A stretch of DNA of 64,000 bases, from positions 310,001 to 374,000 of the forward strand of contig NZ_CP012938.1 of NCBI RefSeq assembly GCF_001314995.1, written 5' to 3'. The notes beneath the pieces were generated by a model that saw only the letters and a list, made by a program, of their open reading frames with translations, had not been told where the DNA came from and ran no database searches. The stretch is from Bacteroides ovatus. GTDB taxonomy: Bacteria > Bacteroidota > Bacteroidia > Bacteroidales > Bacteroidaceae. Positions 51,787 through 60,711 of the stretch are shown in pieces (positions within the stretch are counted from its first letter, which is position 1; the number at the start of each line of letters is the position of its first letter). Position numbers and translations under genes: made by a program.

Positions 51787-53661
51787 ATGAGAAACTATTT
51801 TTTAGGTCTGTGTTTATTATTTGCTTTGTGTTTCACGGCATGCTCTCATTCAGATGATTCTGTTGATGTGCTAATTATTGGTGGTGGTGCTAGTGGGGTA
51901 ACTGCTGGTATTCAGTCTGCTCGAATGGAGGCTGTGACATTGATAGTGGAAGAAACAGAATGGCTGGGTGGAATGCTCACTTCTGCAGGTGTAAGTGCTG
52001 TTGACGGAAACTATGATTTACCGGCAGGCCTATTTGGAGAGTTTCGCGGACATTTGGCAGATTATTATGGTGGACTTGATTCTCTAAAAACCGGTTGGGT
52101 GAGTTCAGTGTTATTTGAACCTTCAGTTGGAAATAAAATTTTCCATGAAATGGTTAATGCAGAGGAAAATCTAAAAGTATGGCATAATGCTACTTTGGTC
52201 AAATTGGAGAGAGAAAATGATTCTTGGATTGCTCAAATTCAGATGCAAGATCATACGATTAAAAAAGTAAGTGCTAAAATATTGATTGATGGTACCGAGC
52301 TAGGGGATATAGCAAAAATGTGCGGTGTGAAGTATGATATCGGTATGGAAAGCCGTCATGATACAAAGGAAGATATTGCTCCGGAAGAGAAAAATAATAT
52401 AGTTCAGGATATTACATATGTAGCAATTTTAAAAGATTATGGCAAAGATGTGACTATTCCTTGTCCTGAAGGATATAATAAGGATGAATTTGCTTGTGCT
52501 TGTGCCAGTCCTGTTTGTATCACGCCTAAAGAGCCGGATCGTGTATGGTCTAAGGAAATGATGATAACTTATGGAAAACTTCCTAATAATAAATACATGA
52601 TTAATTGGCCGATAGAAGGCAATGATTATTATGTAAACTTGGTCGAAATGACCCGTGAGGAACGTGAAGAAGCTCTGAAATATGCAAAACATTATACGAT
52701 GTGTTTCGTCTATTTTCTGCAACATGAATTAGGTTTTAATACATTGGGCTTAGCTGACGATGAATATCCTACTGCTGACAAATTACCCTTTATTCCTTAT
52801 CATAGAGAGTCTAGGAGAATCCATGGATTAGTGCGCTTTAGTCTAAATCATGTTTGTGAACCGTTCAAACAGTCCCAACCTCTTTATCGTACTTGTATCG
52901 CTGTAGGAAATTATCCTGTGGATCATCATCATACCCGTTATCATGGATATGAAGAATTGCCTAATCTTTATTTTCATCCGGTACCTTCATACGGTTTGCC
53001 TTTAGGAACTTTGATTCCAAAAGATGTTGAAGGATTGATCGTTGCTGAAAAATCAATATCTGTTTCTAATATAATTAATGGTACCACTCGTTTGCAACCG
53101 ATGGTTATGCAGATCGGACAAGCAGCGGGAGCATTGGCAGCCCTTGCAGTGAAAGAAAATAAGAGTATTAGCGAGGTGTCTGTTCGTGAAGTGCAAAATG
53201 CAATATTGGACGCGAAAGGATATTTATTGCCTTATTTAGATGTTGCAATAGATCATCCGATGTTTAAATCGTTGCAACGTGTAGGTTCTACAGGAATTTT
53301 GAAGGGTATAGGTAAAAGTGTCGATTGGGCTAATCAAATGTGGTTCAGAGCAGATACTTTGTTATTGGCGAATGAACTGGAAGGATTAGGTGATGTCTAT
53401 CCCTTTGTCAATAAGCAAGTTATTGAAGGTAATAACACCATATCAATTCAGAAAGCTACAGAGATGATAGGAGAGATTGCCGAAAAAGAAGGTATCGAAA
53501 TAAAGGAGGGTAGAGTAGAAGAGATATGGGATGAATTTGATTTGAAGAATTTTGATATGGATCGAGATATTCTACGAAGTGAAATGGCAATTTTGATTGA
53601 TCAGATATTAGATCCTTTCAATAATAAAAAAGTAGATATTACAGGACAGTATATTCAATAG
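51787..53661 (+). CDS. FAD-dependent oxidoreductase lipoprotein
   Basis: A 624-residue exported flavoprotein of the FAD_oxidored (PF12831) type. A lipoprotein signal ends LCFTAC (C19), followed directly by the dinucleotide fold VDVLIIGGGASGVTAGIQ. The E-LG-G-LTS stretch (EWLGGMLTSAGVSAVDG) is typical of the family. A late INGTTRLQPMVMQIGQAAGA block forms the second FAD contact. Residues 480-624 are a helical C-terminal extension. PF12831 proteins occur in many glycan loci, with few known substrates; oxidation of a sugar hydroxyl is possible. It is the first gene of the operon and 44 bases before the DUF4434 gene. Confidence 0.85.
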   Translation: MRNYFLGLCLLFALCFTACSHSDDSVDVLIIGGGASGVTAGIQSARMEAVTLIVEETEWLGGMLTSAGVSAVDGNYDLPAGLFGEFRGHLADYYGGLDSLKTGWVSSVLFEPSVGNKIFHEMVNAEENLKVWHNATLVKLERENDSWIAQIQMQDHTIKKVSAKILIDGTELGDIAKMCGVKYDIGMESRHDTKEDIAPEEKNNIVQDITYVAILKDYGKDVTIPCPEGYNKDEFACACASPVCITPKEPDRVWSKEMMITYGKLPNNKYMINWPIEGNDYYVNLVEMTREEREEALKYAKHYTMCFVYFLQHELGFNTLGLADDEYPTADKLPFIPYHRESRRIHGLVRFSLNHVCEPFKQSQPLYRTCIAVGNYPVDHHHTRYHGYEELPNLYFHPVPSYGLPLGTLIPKDVEGLIVAEKSISVSNIINGTTRLQPMVMQIGQAAGALAALAVKENKSISEVSVREVQNAILDAKGYLLPYLDVAIDHPMFKSLQRVGSTGILKGIGKSVDWANQMWFRADTLLLANELEGLGDVYPFVNKQVIEGNNTISIQKATEMIGEIAEKEGIEIKEGRVEEIWDEFDLKNFDMDRDILRSEMAILIDQILDPFNNKKVDITGQYIQ

Positions 53662-53705
53662 GTAATGATAATATAAGTGTTAACTGCTGTTTTAATTAAA
53701 CTAAT

Positions 53706-54803
53706 ATGAAAACATTAGATCGAAGAGATTTTCTAAAAAAAGCGACATTAGCTGGTGCATCAGCTTTGGCTGTACCAACTTTGTTTGAATCTTGTACTTC
53801 AAAGGCTAGTGCCAGTACAGTAGTGGTAGCTGATGGTTTGGAAAGTAAACTCATTGTTCCTAAAAACAATGGATTAAAAATCACCGGAACTTTTTTGGAT
53901 GAGATTTCACATGATATTCCACATCAAAACTGGGGTGAGAAAGAATGGGACATGGATTTTCAGCATATGAAAAATATAGGAATTGATACGGTAATAATGA
54001 TCCGTTCGGGTTATCGTAAATTTGTAACTTTTCCTTCTCCTTATCTGCTGAAGAAGGGGTGTTATATGCCTTCTGTTGATTTGGTAGATATGTTTTTGCG
54101 TTTGGCTGAAAAGTACGGAATGAAATTCTATTTTGGACTATACGATTCGGGCAAATACTGGGACACAGGAGATATGACTTGGGAGGTGGAAGATAACAAA
54201 TATGTGATTGATGAGGTCTGGGAAAATTATGGTTCCAAGTATAAAAGTTTCGGAGGATGGTATATCAGTGGTGAAATAAGTCGGGCAACGAAAGGTGCGA
54301 TTGGTGCTTTCCATACATTAGGAAAACAATGTAAGGATATATCTAATGGATTGCCGACTTTTATATCGCCTTGGATTGATGGAAAGAAAGCAATAATGGG
54401 AACGACGAAAATGACTAAAGAAGATGCCGTTTCTGTACAACAACACGAAAAAGAATGGGATGAAATTTTTGATGGAATTCATGATGTGGTAGATGCATGT
54501 GCATTTCAAGATGGTCATATTGATTATGATGAATTGGATGCATTCTTTTCTGTCAATAAAAAATTAGCAGATAAGTATGGTATGCAATGTTGGACAAATG
54601 CCGAATCTTTTGACCGTGATATGCCTATTCGTTTTCTACCCATTAAGTTTGATAAACTTCGGCTGAAACTGGAAGCTGCCAAACGTGCCGGATATGATAA
54701 GGCTATTACTTTTGAATTTTCTCATTTTATGAGTCCACAGTCAGCCTATTTGCAAGCTGGTCATTTATATGACAGATATAAAGAATATTTTGAAATAAAA
54801 TAA
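53706..54803 (+). CDS. Tat-exported DUF4434-type TIM-barrel protein, glycosidase-like
   Basis: A 365-residue protein with a twin-arginine signal (LDRRDFLKKATLAG) and a Cys at residue 30 that may or may not be lipidated. The mature part resembles DUF4434: GTFLDEISHDIPHQNWGEKE near the start, DTVIMIRSGYR, then MKFYFGLYDSG and GWYISGEISR. Candidate acidic residues in the style of clan-A glycosidases are E190 (WYISGE, end of a strand) and E337 (ITFEFSHF, penultimate strand), with E300 (WTNAE) a further option. No catalytic activity is established that I can cite. It sits between the FAD lipoprotein and the sugar MFS, so glycan cleavage or modification is likely. Confidence 0.75.
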   Translation: MKTLDRRDFLKKATLAGASALAVPTLFESCTSKASASTVVVADGLESKLIVPKNNGLKITGTFLDEISHDIPHQNWGEKEWDMDFQHMKNIGIDTVIMIRSGYRKFVTFPSPYLLKKGCYMPSVDLVDMFLRLAEKYGMKFYFGLYDSGKYWDTGDMTWEVEDNKYVIDEVWENYGSKYKSFGGWYISGEISRATKGAIGAFHTLGKQCKDISNGLPTFISPWIDGKKAIMGTTKMTKEDAVSVQQHEKEWDEIFDGIHDVVDACAFQDGHIDYDELDAFFSVNKKLADKYGMQCWTNAESFDRDMPIRFLPIKFDKLRLKLEAAKRAGYDKAITFEFSHFMSPQSAYLQAGHLYDRYKEYFEIK

Positions 54804-54808
54804 ATGTT

Positions 54809-56212
54809 ATGAAGTCTACAATCAATTTTGGTTATCTTATATTCCTTTCTGTTGTGGCAGCATTGGGAGGCTTTTTGTTCGGATATGATACCGCGGTTAT
54901 ATCGGGAACAATTGCCCAGGTGACTCAACTATTTCAGTTAGATACGTTGCAACAGGGATGGTATGTAGGATGTGCTTTAGTAGGCTCTATTGTAGGTGTT
55001 CTTTTTGCAGGAATCTTAAGTGATAAGTTAGGAAGAAAACTTACGATGGTTATTTCAGCCGTATTGTTCTCTACATCAGCTTTGGGGTGTGCACTATCTG
55101 CCGATTTTACTCAATTGGTGATCTATCGGATAATAGGTGGAGTAGGGATAGGGGTTGTTTCCATTGTTTCTCCTCTTTATATATCTGAAGTAGCCGTGGC
55201 ACAGTATAGAGGACGCCTGGTGTCATTGTATCAGTTGGCTGTAACAGTCGGTTTCTTAGGAGCTTATTTAGTTAACTATCAATTATTGGCATGGGCGGAG
55301 AGTGGTACGCAATTGAGTGTGGATTGGTTGAATAAAGTATTTATAACTGAAGTATGGAGAGGTATGTTGGGTATGGAAACATTGCCAGCAATCTTATTCT
55401 TCATAATCATATTCTTTATTCCGGAAAGTCCTCGCTGGTTAATCGTACGTGGAAAGGAATTGAAGGCTGTAAATATATTAGAAAAAATATATAATTCAAT
55501 TACAGAAGCGAAAAGTCAATTAAGAGAAACGAAATCTGTACTGACCTCTGAAACGAGATCGGAATGGTCGTTATTAATGAAGCCTGGAATCTTCAAAGCT
55601 GTTATTATCGGTGTTTGTATTGCCATTTTAGGGCAATTTATGGGAGTGAATGCAGTGCTTTATTACGGCCCTTCTATTTTTGAAAATGCAGGACTTTCAG
55701 GTGGCGATTCTCTTTTTTACCAAGTTCTGGTAGGACTAGTCAATACTTTGACCACCGTTCTGGCTCTTGTCATCATTGATAAGGTAGGCCGCAAGAAACT
55801 TGTTTATTACGGAGTTTCGGGAATGGTTGTTTCTCTGATTCTCATCGGCCTGTACTTCCTCTTCGGAGATTCCCTGGGAGTATCCAGCCTCTTCCTGCTT
55901 ATTTTTTTCCTGTTCTATGTATTCTGCTGTGCCGTTTCTATCTGTGCCGTGGTGTTCGTGCTCCTCTCTGAGATGTATCCCACCAAGGTTCGCGGACTGG
56001 CCATGTCGATAGCAGGATTCGCTCTGTGGATCGGAACGTACCTGATCGGACAGTTAACCCCCTGGATGCTCCAGAACCTTACCCCCGCCGGAACATTCTT
56101 CCTGTTCGCCCTCATGTGCGTGCCGTATATGCTGATTGTCTGGAAACTCGTGCCGGAGACTACCGGGAAGTCGCTGGAAGAGATTGAAAGATATTGGACC
56201 CGTTCGGAATAG
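54809..56212 (+). CDS. Sugar-porter MFS transporter (XylE-like)
   Basis: A 467-residue MFS sugar:proton symporter with 12 helices. Family signatures are GGFLFGYDTAVISGTI, LSDKLGRKLTMV, YRIIGGVGIGVVS, PLYISEVAVAQYRGRLVSLYQ (in part), PESPRWLIVRGKE and the C-terminal PETTGKSLEEIE. It would import the monosaccharide released by the operon's other products. The last third (from about 55.86 kb) is markedly G+C-rich with many C-ending codons (57% by hand count in three 60-base lines, versus 37-43% in earlier lines), so the gene looks mosaic. It starts six bases after the DUF4434 stop. Confidence 0.9.
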   Translation: MKSTINFGYLIFLSVVAALGGFLFGYDTAVISGTIAQVTQLFQLDTLQQGWYVGCALVGSIVGVLFAGILSDKLGRKLTMVISAVLFSTSALGCALSADFTQLVIYRIIGGVGIGVVSIVSPLYISEVAVAQYRGRLVSLYQLAVTVGFLGAYLVNYQLLAWAESGTQLSVDWLNKVFITEVWRGMLGMETLPAILFFIIIFFIPESPRWLIVRGKELKAVNILEKIYNSITEAKSQLRETKSVLTSETRSEWSLLMKPGIFKAVIIGVCIAILGQFMGVNAVLYYGPSIFENAGLSGGDSLFYQVLVGLVNTLTTVLALVIIDKVGRKKLVYYGVSGMVVSLILIGLYFLFGDSLGVSSLFLLIFFLFYVFCCAVSICAVVFVLLSEMYPTKVRGLAMSIAGFALWIGTYLIGQLTPWMLQNLTPAGTFFLFALMCVPYMLIVWKLVPETTGKSLEEIERYWTRSE

Positions 56213-56252
56213 TAAAACAAAAAGACCTTAATAACTTAATAATAAAAGATGT

Positions 56253-57416
56253 ATGGATTTTAAGAAACTGGCAAATCAATACAAGGATGAACTCTTGGAT
56301 AATGTTCTTCCTTTCTGGCTTGAAAACTCACAAGATCATGAATATGGAGGCTACTTCACCTGTTTGGATCGTGAAGGAAGAGTTTTCGATACAGATAAAT
56401 TTATCTGGCTGCAAGGCCGCGAAGTGTGGATGTTCTCTATGCTTTACAATAAAGTGGAAAAACGTAAGGAATGGCTGGATTGTGCCGTTCAAGGTGGTGA
56501 GTTTTTAAAAAAATATGGACATGATGGAGACTATAACTGGTATTTTTCCCTTGACCGTTTGGGTAGACCATTGGTAGAACCATACAATATCTTTTCATAT
56601 ACATTCGCTGCCATGGCTTTCGGGCAATTAAGCCTTGCAACCGGTAATCAGGAATATGCTGACATTGCCAAGAAAACCTTCGATATTATCCTTTCCAAAG
56701 TAGATAATCCGAAAGGTAAATGGAATAAACTTCATCCGGGCACTCGTAATCTAAAAAATTTTGCCCTGCCGATGATACTATGCAATCTTGCTATGGAAAT
56801 TGAGCATATTTTAGGCAAGGACTATTTGGAACAAGCGATGGATACTTGTATTCATGAAGTTATGTCTGTCTTCTATCGTCCCGAACTTGGTGGTATCATT
56901 GTTGAGAATGTAGATGTGAATGGTAATCTGATAGATTGCTTTGAAGGACGGCAGATTACCCCTGGCCATGCGATTGAAGCCATGTGGTTTATAATGGATT
57001 TAGGGAAACGCCTAAACCGTCCGGAATTAATCGAAAAGGCTAAGAATATCACTCTTACAATGCTTGAATATGGTTGGGATAAAGAATATGGAGGTATCTA
57101 CTATTTTATGGATCGTAACGGTTGTCCTCCCCAACAACTGGAATGGGACCAGAAACTCTGGTGGGTGCATATTGAAACACTCATATCTCTTCTGAAGAGT
57201 TATCAATTGACCGGAGATAACCAATGTCTGGAATGGTTTGAAAAAGTACACGATTATACATGGACCCATTTTAAAGATAAAGAGCGTCCCGAATGGTATG
57301 GATACTTAAATCGGAGAGGTGAAGTGCTACTACCACTCAAAGGAGGAAAATGGAAAGGATGTTTCCATGTACCAAGAGGGTTATACCAATGCTGGAAAGT
57401 ATTGGAACAGCTATAA
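56253..57416 (+). CDS. N-acylglucosamine 2-epimerase family protein
   Basis: A 387-residue (alpha/alpha)6-barrel AGE enzyme. FIWLQGREVWMFSMLYN, PGHAIEAMWFIMDLGKR, GCPPQQLEWDQKLWWVHIE and KGGKWKGCFHVPRGLYQC match true GlcNAc/ManNAc 2-epimerases (renin-binding protein type) more closely than cellobiose 2-epimerases. It interconverts the C2 epimers of an N-acetylhexosamine or a related sugar. With a ROK (NagC-like) regulator and sugar MFS in the same locus, it would feed ManNAc/GlcNAc-type sugars into amino-sugar catabolism. No sialic acid lyase is present in the visible part. Confidence 0.88.
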   Translation: MDFKKLANQYKDELLDNVLPFWLENSQDHEYGGYFTCLDREGRVFDTDKFIWLQGREVWMFSMLYNKVEKRKEWLDCAVQGGEFLKKYGHDGDYNWYFSLDRLGRPLVEPYNIFSYTFAAMAFGQLSLATGNQEYADIAKKTFDIILSKVDNPKGKWNKLHPGTRNLKNFALPMILCNLAMEIEHILGKDYLEQAMDTCIHEVMSVFYRPELGGIIVENVDVNGNLIDCFEGRQITPGHAIEAMWFIMDLGKRLNRPELIEKAKNITLTMLEYGWDKEYGGIYYFMDRNGCPPQQLEWDQKLWWVHIETLISLLKSYQLTGDNQCLEWFEKVHDYTWTHFKDKERPEWYGYLNRRGEVLLPLKGGKWKGCFHVPRGLYQCWKVLEQL

Positions 57417-57468
57417 ACAATAATGGATATGTTAACCAATCTATATTAATAATCTAAAAATTAATTCT

Positions 57469-60400
57469 ATGACAGAGTTTAACTCAAAAATCAAGAAGAA
57501 CTCTCGTATATTGAAAATATTTATGTTTTCAATATACGCGCTATTTGCATGTGCTATCAGTAGTCATGCACAGAGTTTAGTGAAAGGAACTGTTACTGAT
57601 GGTATAGGAGAACCGCTACCAGGAGTAAGTGTTGTCGTAAAAGGAACTACTAATGGCACTATTACAGATGTAAATGGAAAATATAGCATTCAGGCCACCG
57701 CAAAAGACATTTTATCATTCTCATATGTTGGAATGTCAGATCAGGAAATAAAGGTAGCAGGTCAGACGACCATTAATGTGGTTATGAAAGATGATGTGGC
57801 AGCTTTGGATGAAGTGATTGTGGTAGGATATGGTACTGCCAAGAAGCAATCTTTAACCGGAGCCGTATCTGCGGTGAAAGGCGACGAACTGCTGAAAGCA
57901 CCGGCAACCAATGTGTCGAGTCTTTTAGGTGGACGTTTGCCAGGTATTTCATCTGTTCAAGTATCTGGTGAACCCGGAGACGATCAGGCTACATTACGAG
58001 TTCGTGGCTCTATTTATAATGTTACTTATATAGTAGACGGAATGCCTCGTTCTATTAATGATATTGACCCTAATGATATCGAAAGTGTATCTGTTTTGAA
58101 AGATGGAGCTTCTGCAGCTGTTTATGGATTAAAAGGAGCCGGTGGTGTTATTATTATAACTACAAAAAAAGGTCAGGAAGGAAAATCCAAAATCACTTAT
58201 AATGGTTCAATAGGAGCATCTATGAATGCAAACTTCCCGCAGTTTATGAATGGACCTCAATTTGCATATTATTATAATATGGCTGACATGATGGATAAAA
58301 TGGCTAATGGAAGCATTTCAAACATTAGTCAATATAATCCCGTTTTTACAAAGGCGAATGTGGAAGCTATGTTGAATGGTGATCCTACTGACGGATGGGA
58401 TAATGTTAACTATATTGATAAAGTATTTGGAACTGGTATCAACCAGAAACATAATGTAACCATACAAGGAGGCAGTGATAAGATGCGTTACTTTGCTTCT
58501 GTGGGTTATTTAGGTCAAAAAGGTAACATTGACAATTTCTCTTACAAGAGATACAATTTAAGAACTAATCTTGAGACTCAACTGGCTAAGAACTTCCAGT
58601 TAAGTTTAGGTATTGCAGGAAATGTCGGTAAACGTGAAACTCCGGGATATGCTTCAGGCGGTACGGATTCTAATTCCGAATTGGGTGAACAAGGTTGGTT
58701 GTCAGTAGCTCATCAGACTATAATGATGCATCCCTATTTGCCGGAAACATATGACGGACTTTATACTGCTACTACACAGAATAACACAAGTCTGCCCAAC
58801 AGTCCGTTGGCTGCTATTTATGAATCCGGATACAAGCATACCAATAGCTTTGATTTGCAGACCAACATCTCATTGCAATACAATGTGCCTTGGGTTAAAG
58901 GTTTGAGTGTAAAAGTAACCGGAGCTTATGACTATACAACTTCTCATAATAAGAATTTGAATACGCCTTACTCCACATATATACATAAAATGCCGACTTC
59001 GACAGCAGATTGGACTTGGTCTAAAGCAGACGATCCTCGCGGCACAGCAAATGGAATAAATTTAGGTGAAGGACAGTATAGTTCTCATCAAATGGTAGGC
59101 CAAGGAAGTATAAACTATGCAAGCTCCTTCGGAAAACATAATGTAGAAGCAATGGTATTGGCAGAAATCCGGGATTATAAAGAAAACAGTTTCTCCGGCT
59201 ATAATAAGAACATGAGTTTCTCTGAACTACCGGAATTGAGCTTTGGACAACCGGCAGACTCTCCAATCTCGGGATACAGTGATGCAAACCGTAGTATTGG
59301 TTATGTTTTTCGTTTGAAATATGACTATGACAATAAGTATTTGGCAGAGTTTACAGGTCGATATGATGGTTCTTACAAATTTGCCGGCAATGTTAGTGGG
59401 AAACGTTGGGCATTCTTCCCGTCAGCGTCAGTAGCGTGGAGAATATCTAAAGAAGATTTTATGTCTAGTCTGACATTTCTGGATGATATGAAGATACGTG
59501 CATCTGTCGGTTTATTAGGAAACGATGCAGTGAGTCCGTATGCTTTCCTTAGTACTTACAATTTGATGGATGGTAACAAAAATGCATACCAGACAATTCT
59601 GAATGGAAAAGTAATGCAAGCATTACGCGCCTCTGTAATTGCCAATCCTACTCTAACTTGGGAGAACACCTTAACCTACAATGCAGGATTTGACTTTACG
59701 ATGTGGAATGGTCTGTTGGGAATGGAGTTTGACGCATTCTATAATTATACCTATGATATTTTGACAGCAATGGGAGGCGATTACCCGCCATCTATGGGAG
59801 GATATTATTATACTTATGCCAACTATAATAAGGTGGATAGCAAAGGCGTTGAAGTAACGGTGAGCCATCGTAATAAATTAAACTTGGCAGGTAAGCCATT
59901 CTCCTATGGCGCAAGCTTCAATCTGACATTTGCAAGAAACCGTTATCTCCGTTATCCAGATAGTCCGAACACAGTAGAGTGGAGAAAACGCACAGGACGT
60001 AGTGTTGATGCTTCTGTTGTGTGGGTTGCAGATGGCTTATTCCGTTCGGAAGAAGAAATAGACAATTCAGCCTGGTATGGCACTCGTCCTAATGTCGGTG
60101 ATATCAAATACAGAGATTTAAATGGTGATGGTAAAATAGACGAAGATGACAGAACACGTGTTGGACGTGGCAATCGTCCCGAATTAACTTACGGTTTGAA
60201 CCTGAATTGTGCTTGGAATGGATTCGATTTAAGTGCACAATTTACTGGAGGTGCACTGTTTGATGTATCGTTGACAGGAACTTATTACAATGGATATGAC
60301 GATAATACAGTCTGGACACAGGCATTTAAAGAAGGTGCCAACTCACCACTATATCTGGTTCAGAATGCATATACAGTAGAAAATCCGAATGGAACATTCC

Positions 60401-60693
60401 CACGACTTACACTGGGTAATCAAGGACACGGAGGAGATAATGGATTAGCTTCCACTTTCTGGTTGCGTAACGGTAGATACCTTCGTCTCAAATCCGCACA
60501 ATTGGGTTACACATTCCCCAAGAGATGGATGAGTCCTGTCGGCATTCAGAATCTTAGAATTTATGTAGAAGGTTCTAATTTATTCACGATTTCCGGTCTT
60601 CCTGATGGAATCGATCCTGAATCTCCGGGAGTAAATAACGGATACTATCCTCAACAACGCACCATTATGGGCGGTATAACTTTGACTTTCTAA
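57469..60693 (+). CDS. SusC-like TonB-dependent outer membrane transporter
   Basis: A 1074-residue SusC-family protein. A signal peptide (IFMFSIYALFACAISSHAQ) is followed by a carboxypeptidase-D-like N-terminal domain (VKGTVTDGIGEPLPGVSVVV). The TonB-box region ALDEVIVVGYGTAKKQSLTG and the plug (AVSAVKGDELLKAPATNVSS) come next, then a long beta-barrel ending in the terminal aromatic (GGITLTF). It imports oligosaccharides across the outer membrane with TonB and the SusD partner encoded 18 bases downstream. The substrate cannot be inferred from the transporter sequence alone. Confidence 0.96.
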   Translation: MTEFNSKIKKNSRILKIFMFSIYALFACAISSHAQSLVKGTVTDGIGEPLPGVSVVVKGTTNGTITDVNGKYSIQATAKDILSFSYVGMSDQEIKVAGQTTINVVMKDDVAALDEVIVVGYGTAKKQSLTGAVSAVKGDELLKAPATNVSSLLGGRLPGISSVQVSGEPGDDQATLRVRGSIYNVTYIVDGMPRSINDIDPNDIESVSVLKDGASAAVYGLKGAGGVIIITTKKGQEGKSKITYNGSIGASMNANFPQFMNGPQFAYYYNMADMMDKMANGSISNISQYNPVFTKANVEAMLNGDPTDGWDNVNYIDKVFGTGINQKHNVTIQGGSDKMRYFASVGYLGQKGNIDNFSYKRYNLRTNLETQLAKNFQLSLGIAGNVGKRETPGYASGGTDSNSELGEQGWLSVAHQTIMMHPYLPETYDGLYTATTQNNTSLPNSPLAAIYESGYKHTNSFDLQTNISLQYNVPWVKGLSVKVTGAYDYTTSHNKNLNTPYSTYIHKMPTSTADWTWSKADDPRGTANGINLGEGQYSSHQMVGQGSINYASSFGKHNVEAMVLAEIRDYKENSFSGYNKNMSFSELPELSFGQPADSPISGYSDANRSIGYVFRLKYDYDNKYLAEFTGRYDGSYKFAGNVSGKRWAFFPSASVAWRISKEDFMSSLTFLDDMKIRASVGLLGNDAVSPYAFLSTYNLMDGNKNAYQTILNGKVMQALRASVIANPTLTWENTLTYNAGFDFTMWNGLLGMEFDAFYNYTYDILTAMGGDYPPSMGGYYYTYANYNKVDSKGVEVTVSHRNKLNLAGKPFSYGASFNLTFARNRYLRYPDSPNTVEWRKRTGRSVDASVVWVADGLFRSEEEIDNSAWYGTRPNVGDIKYRDLNGDGKIDEDDRTRVGRGNRPELTYGLNLNCAWNGFDLSAQFTGGALFDVSLTGTYYNGYDDNTVWTQAFKEGANSPLYLVQNAYTVENPNGTFPRLTLGNQGHGGDNGLASTFWLRNGRYLRLKSAQLGYTFPKRWMSPVGIQNLRIYVEGSNLFTISGLPDGIDPESPGVNNGYYPQQRTIMGGITLTF

Positions 60694-60711
60694 ACCTTTA
60701 AAAGTTCTATT

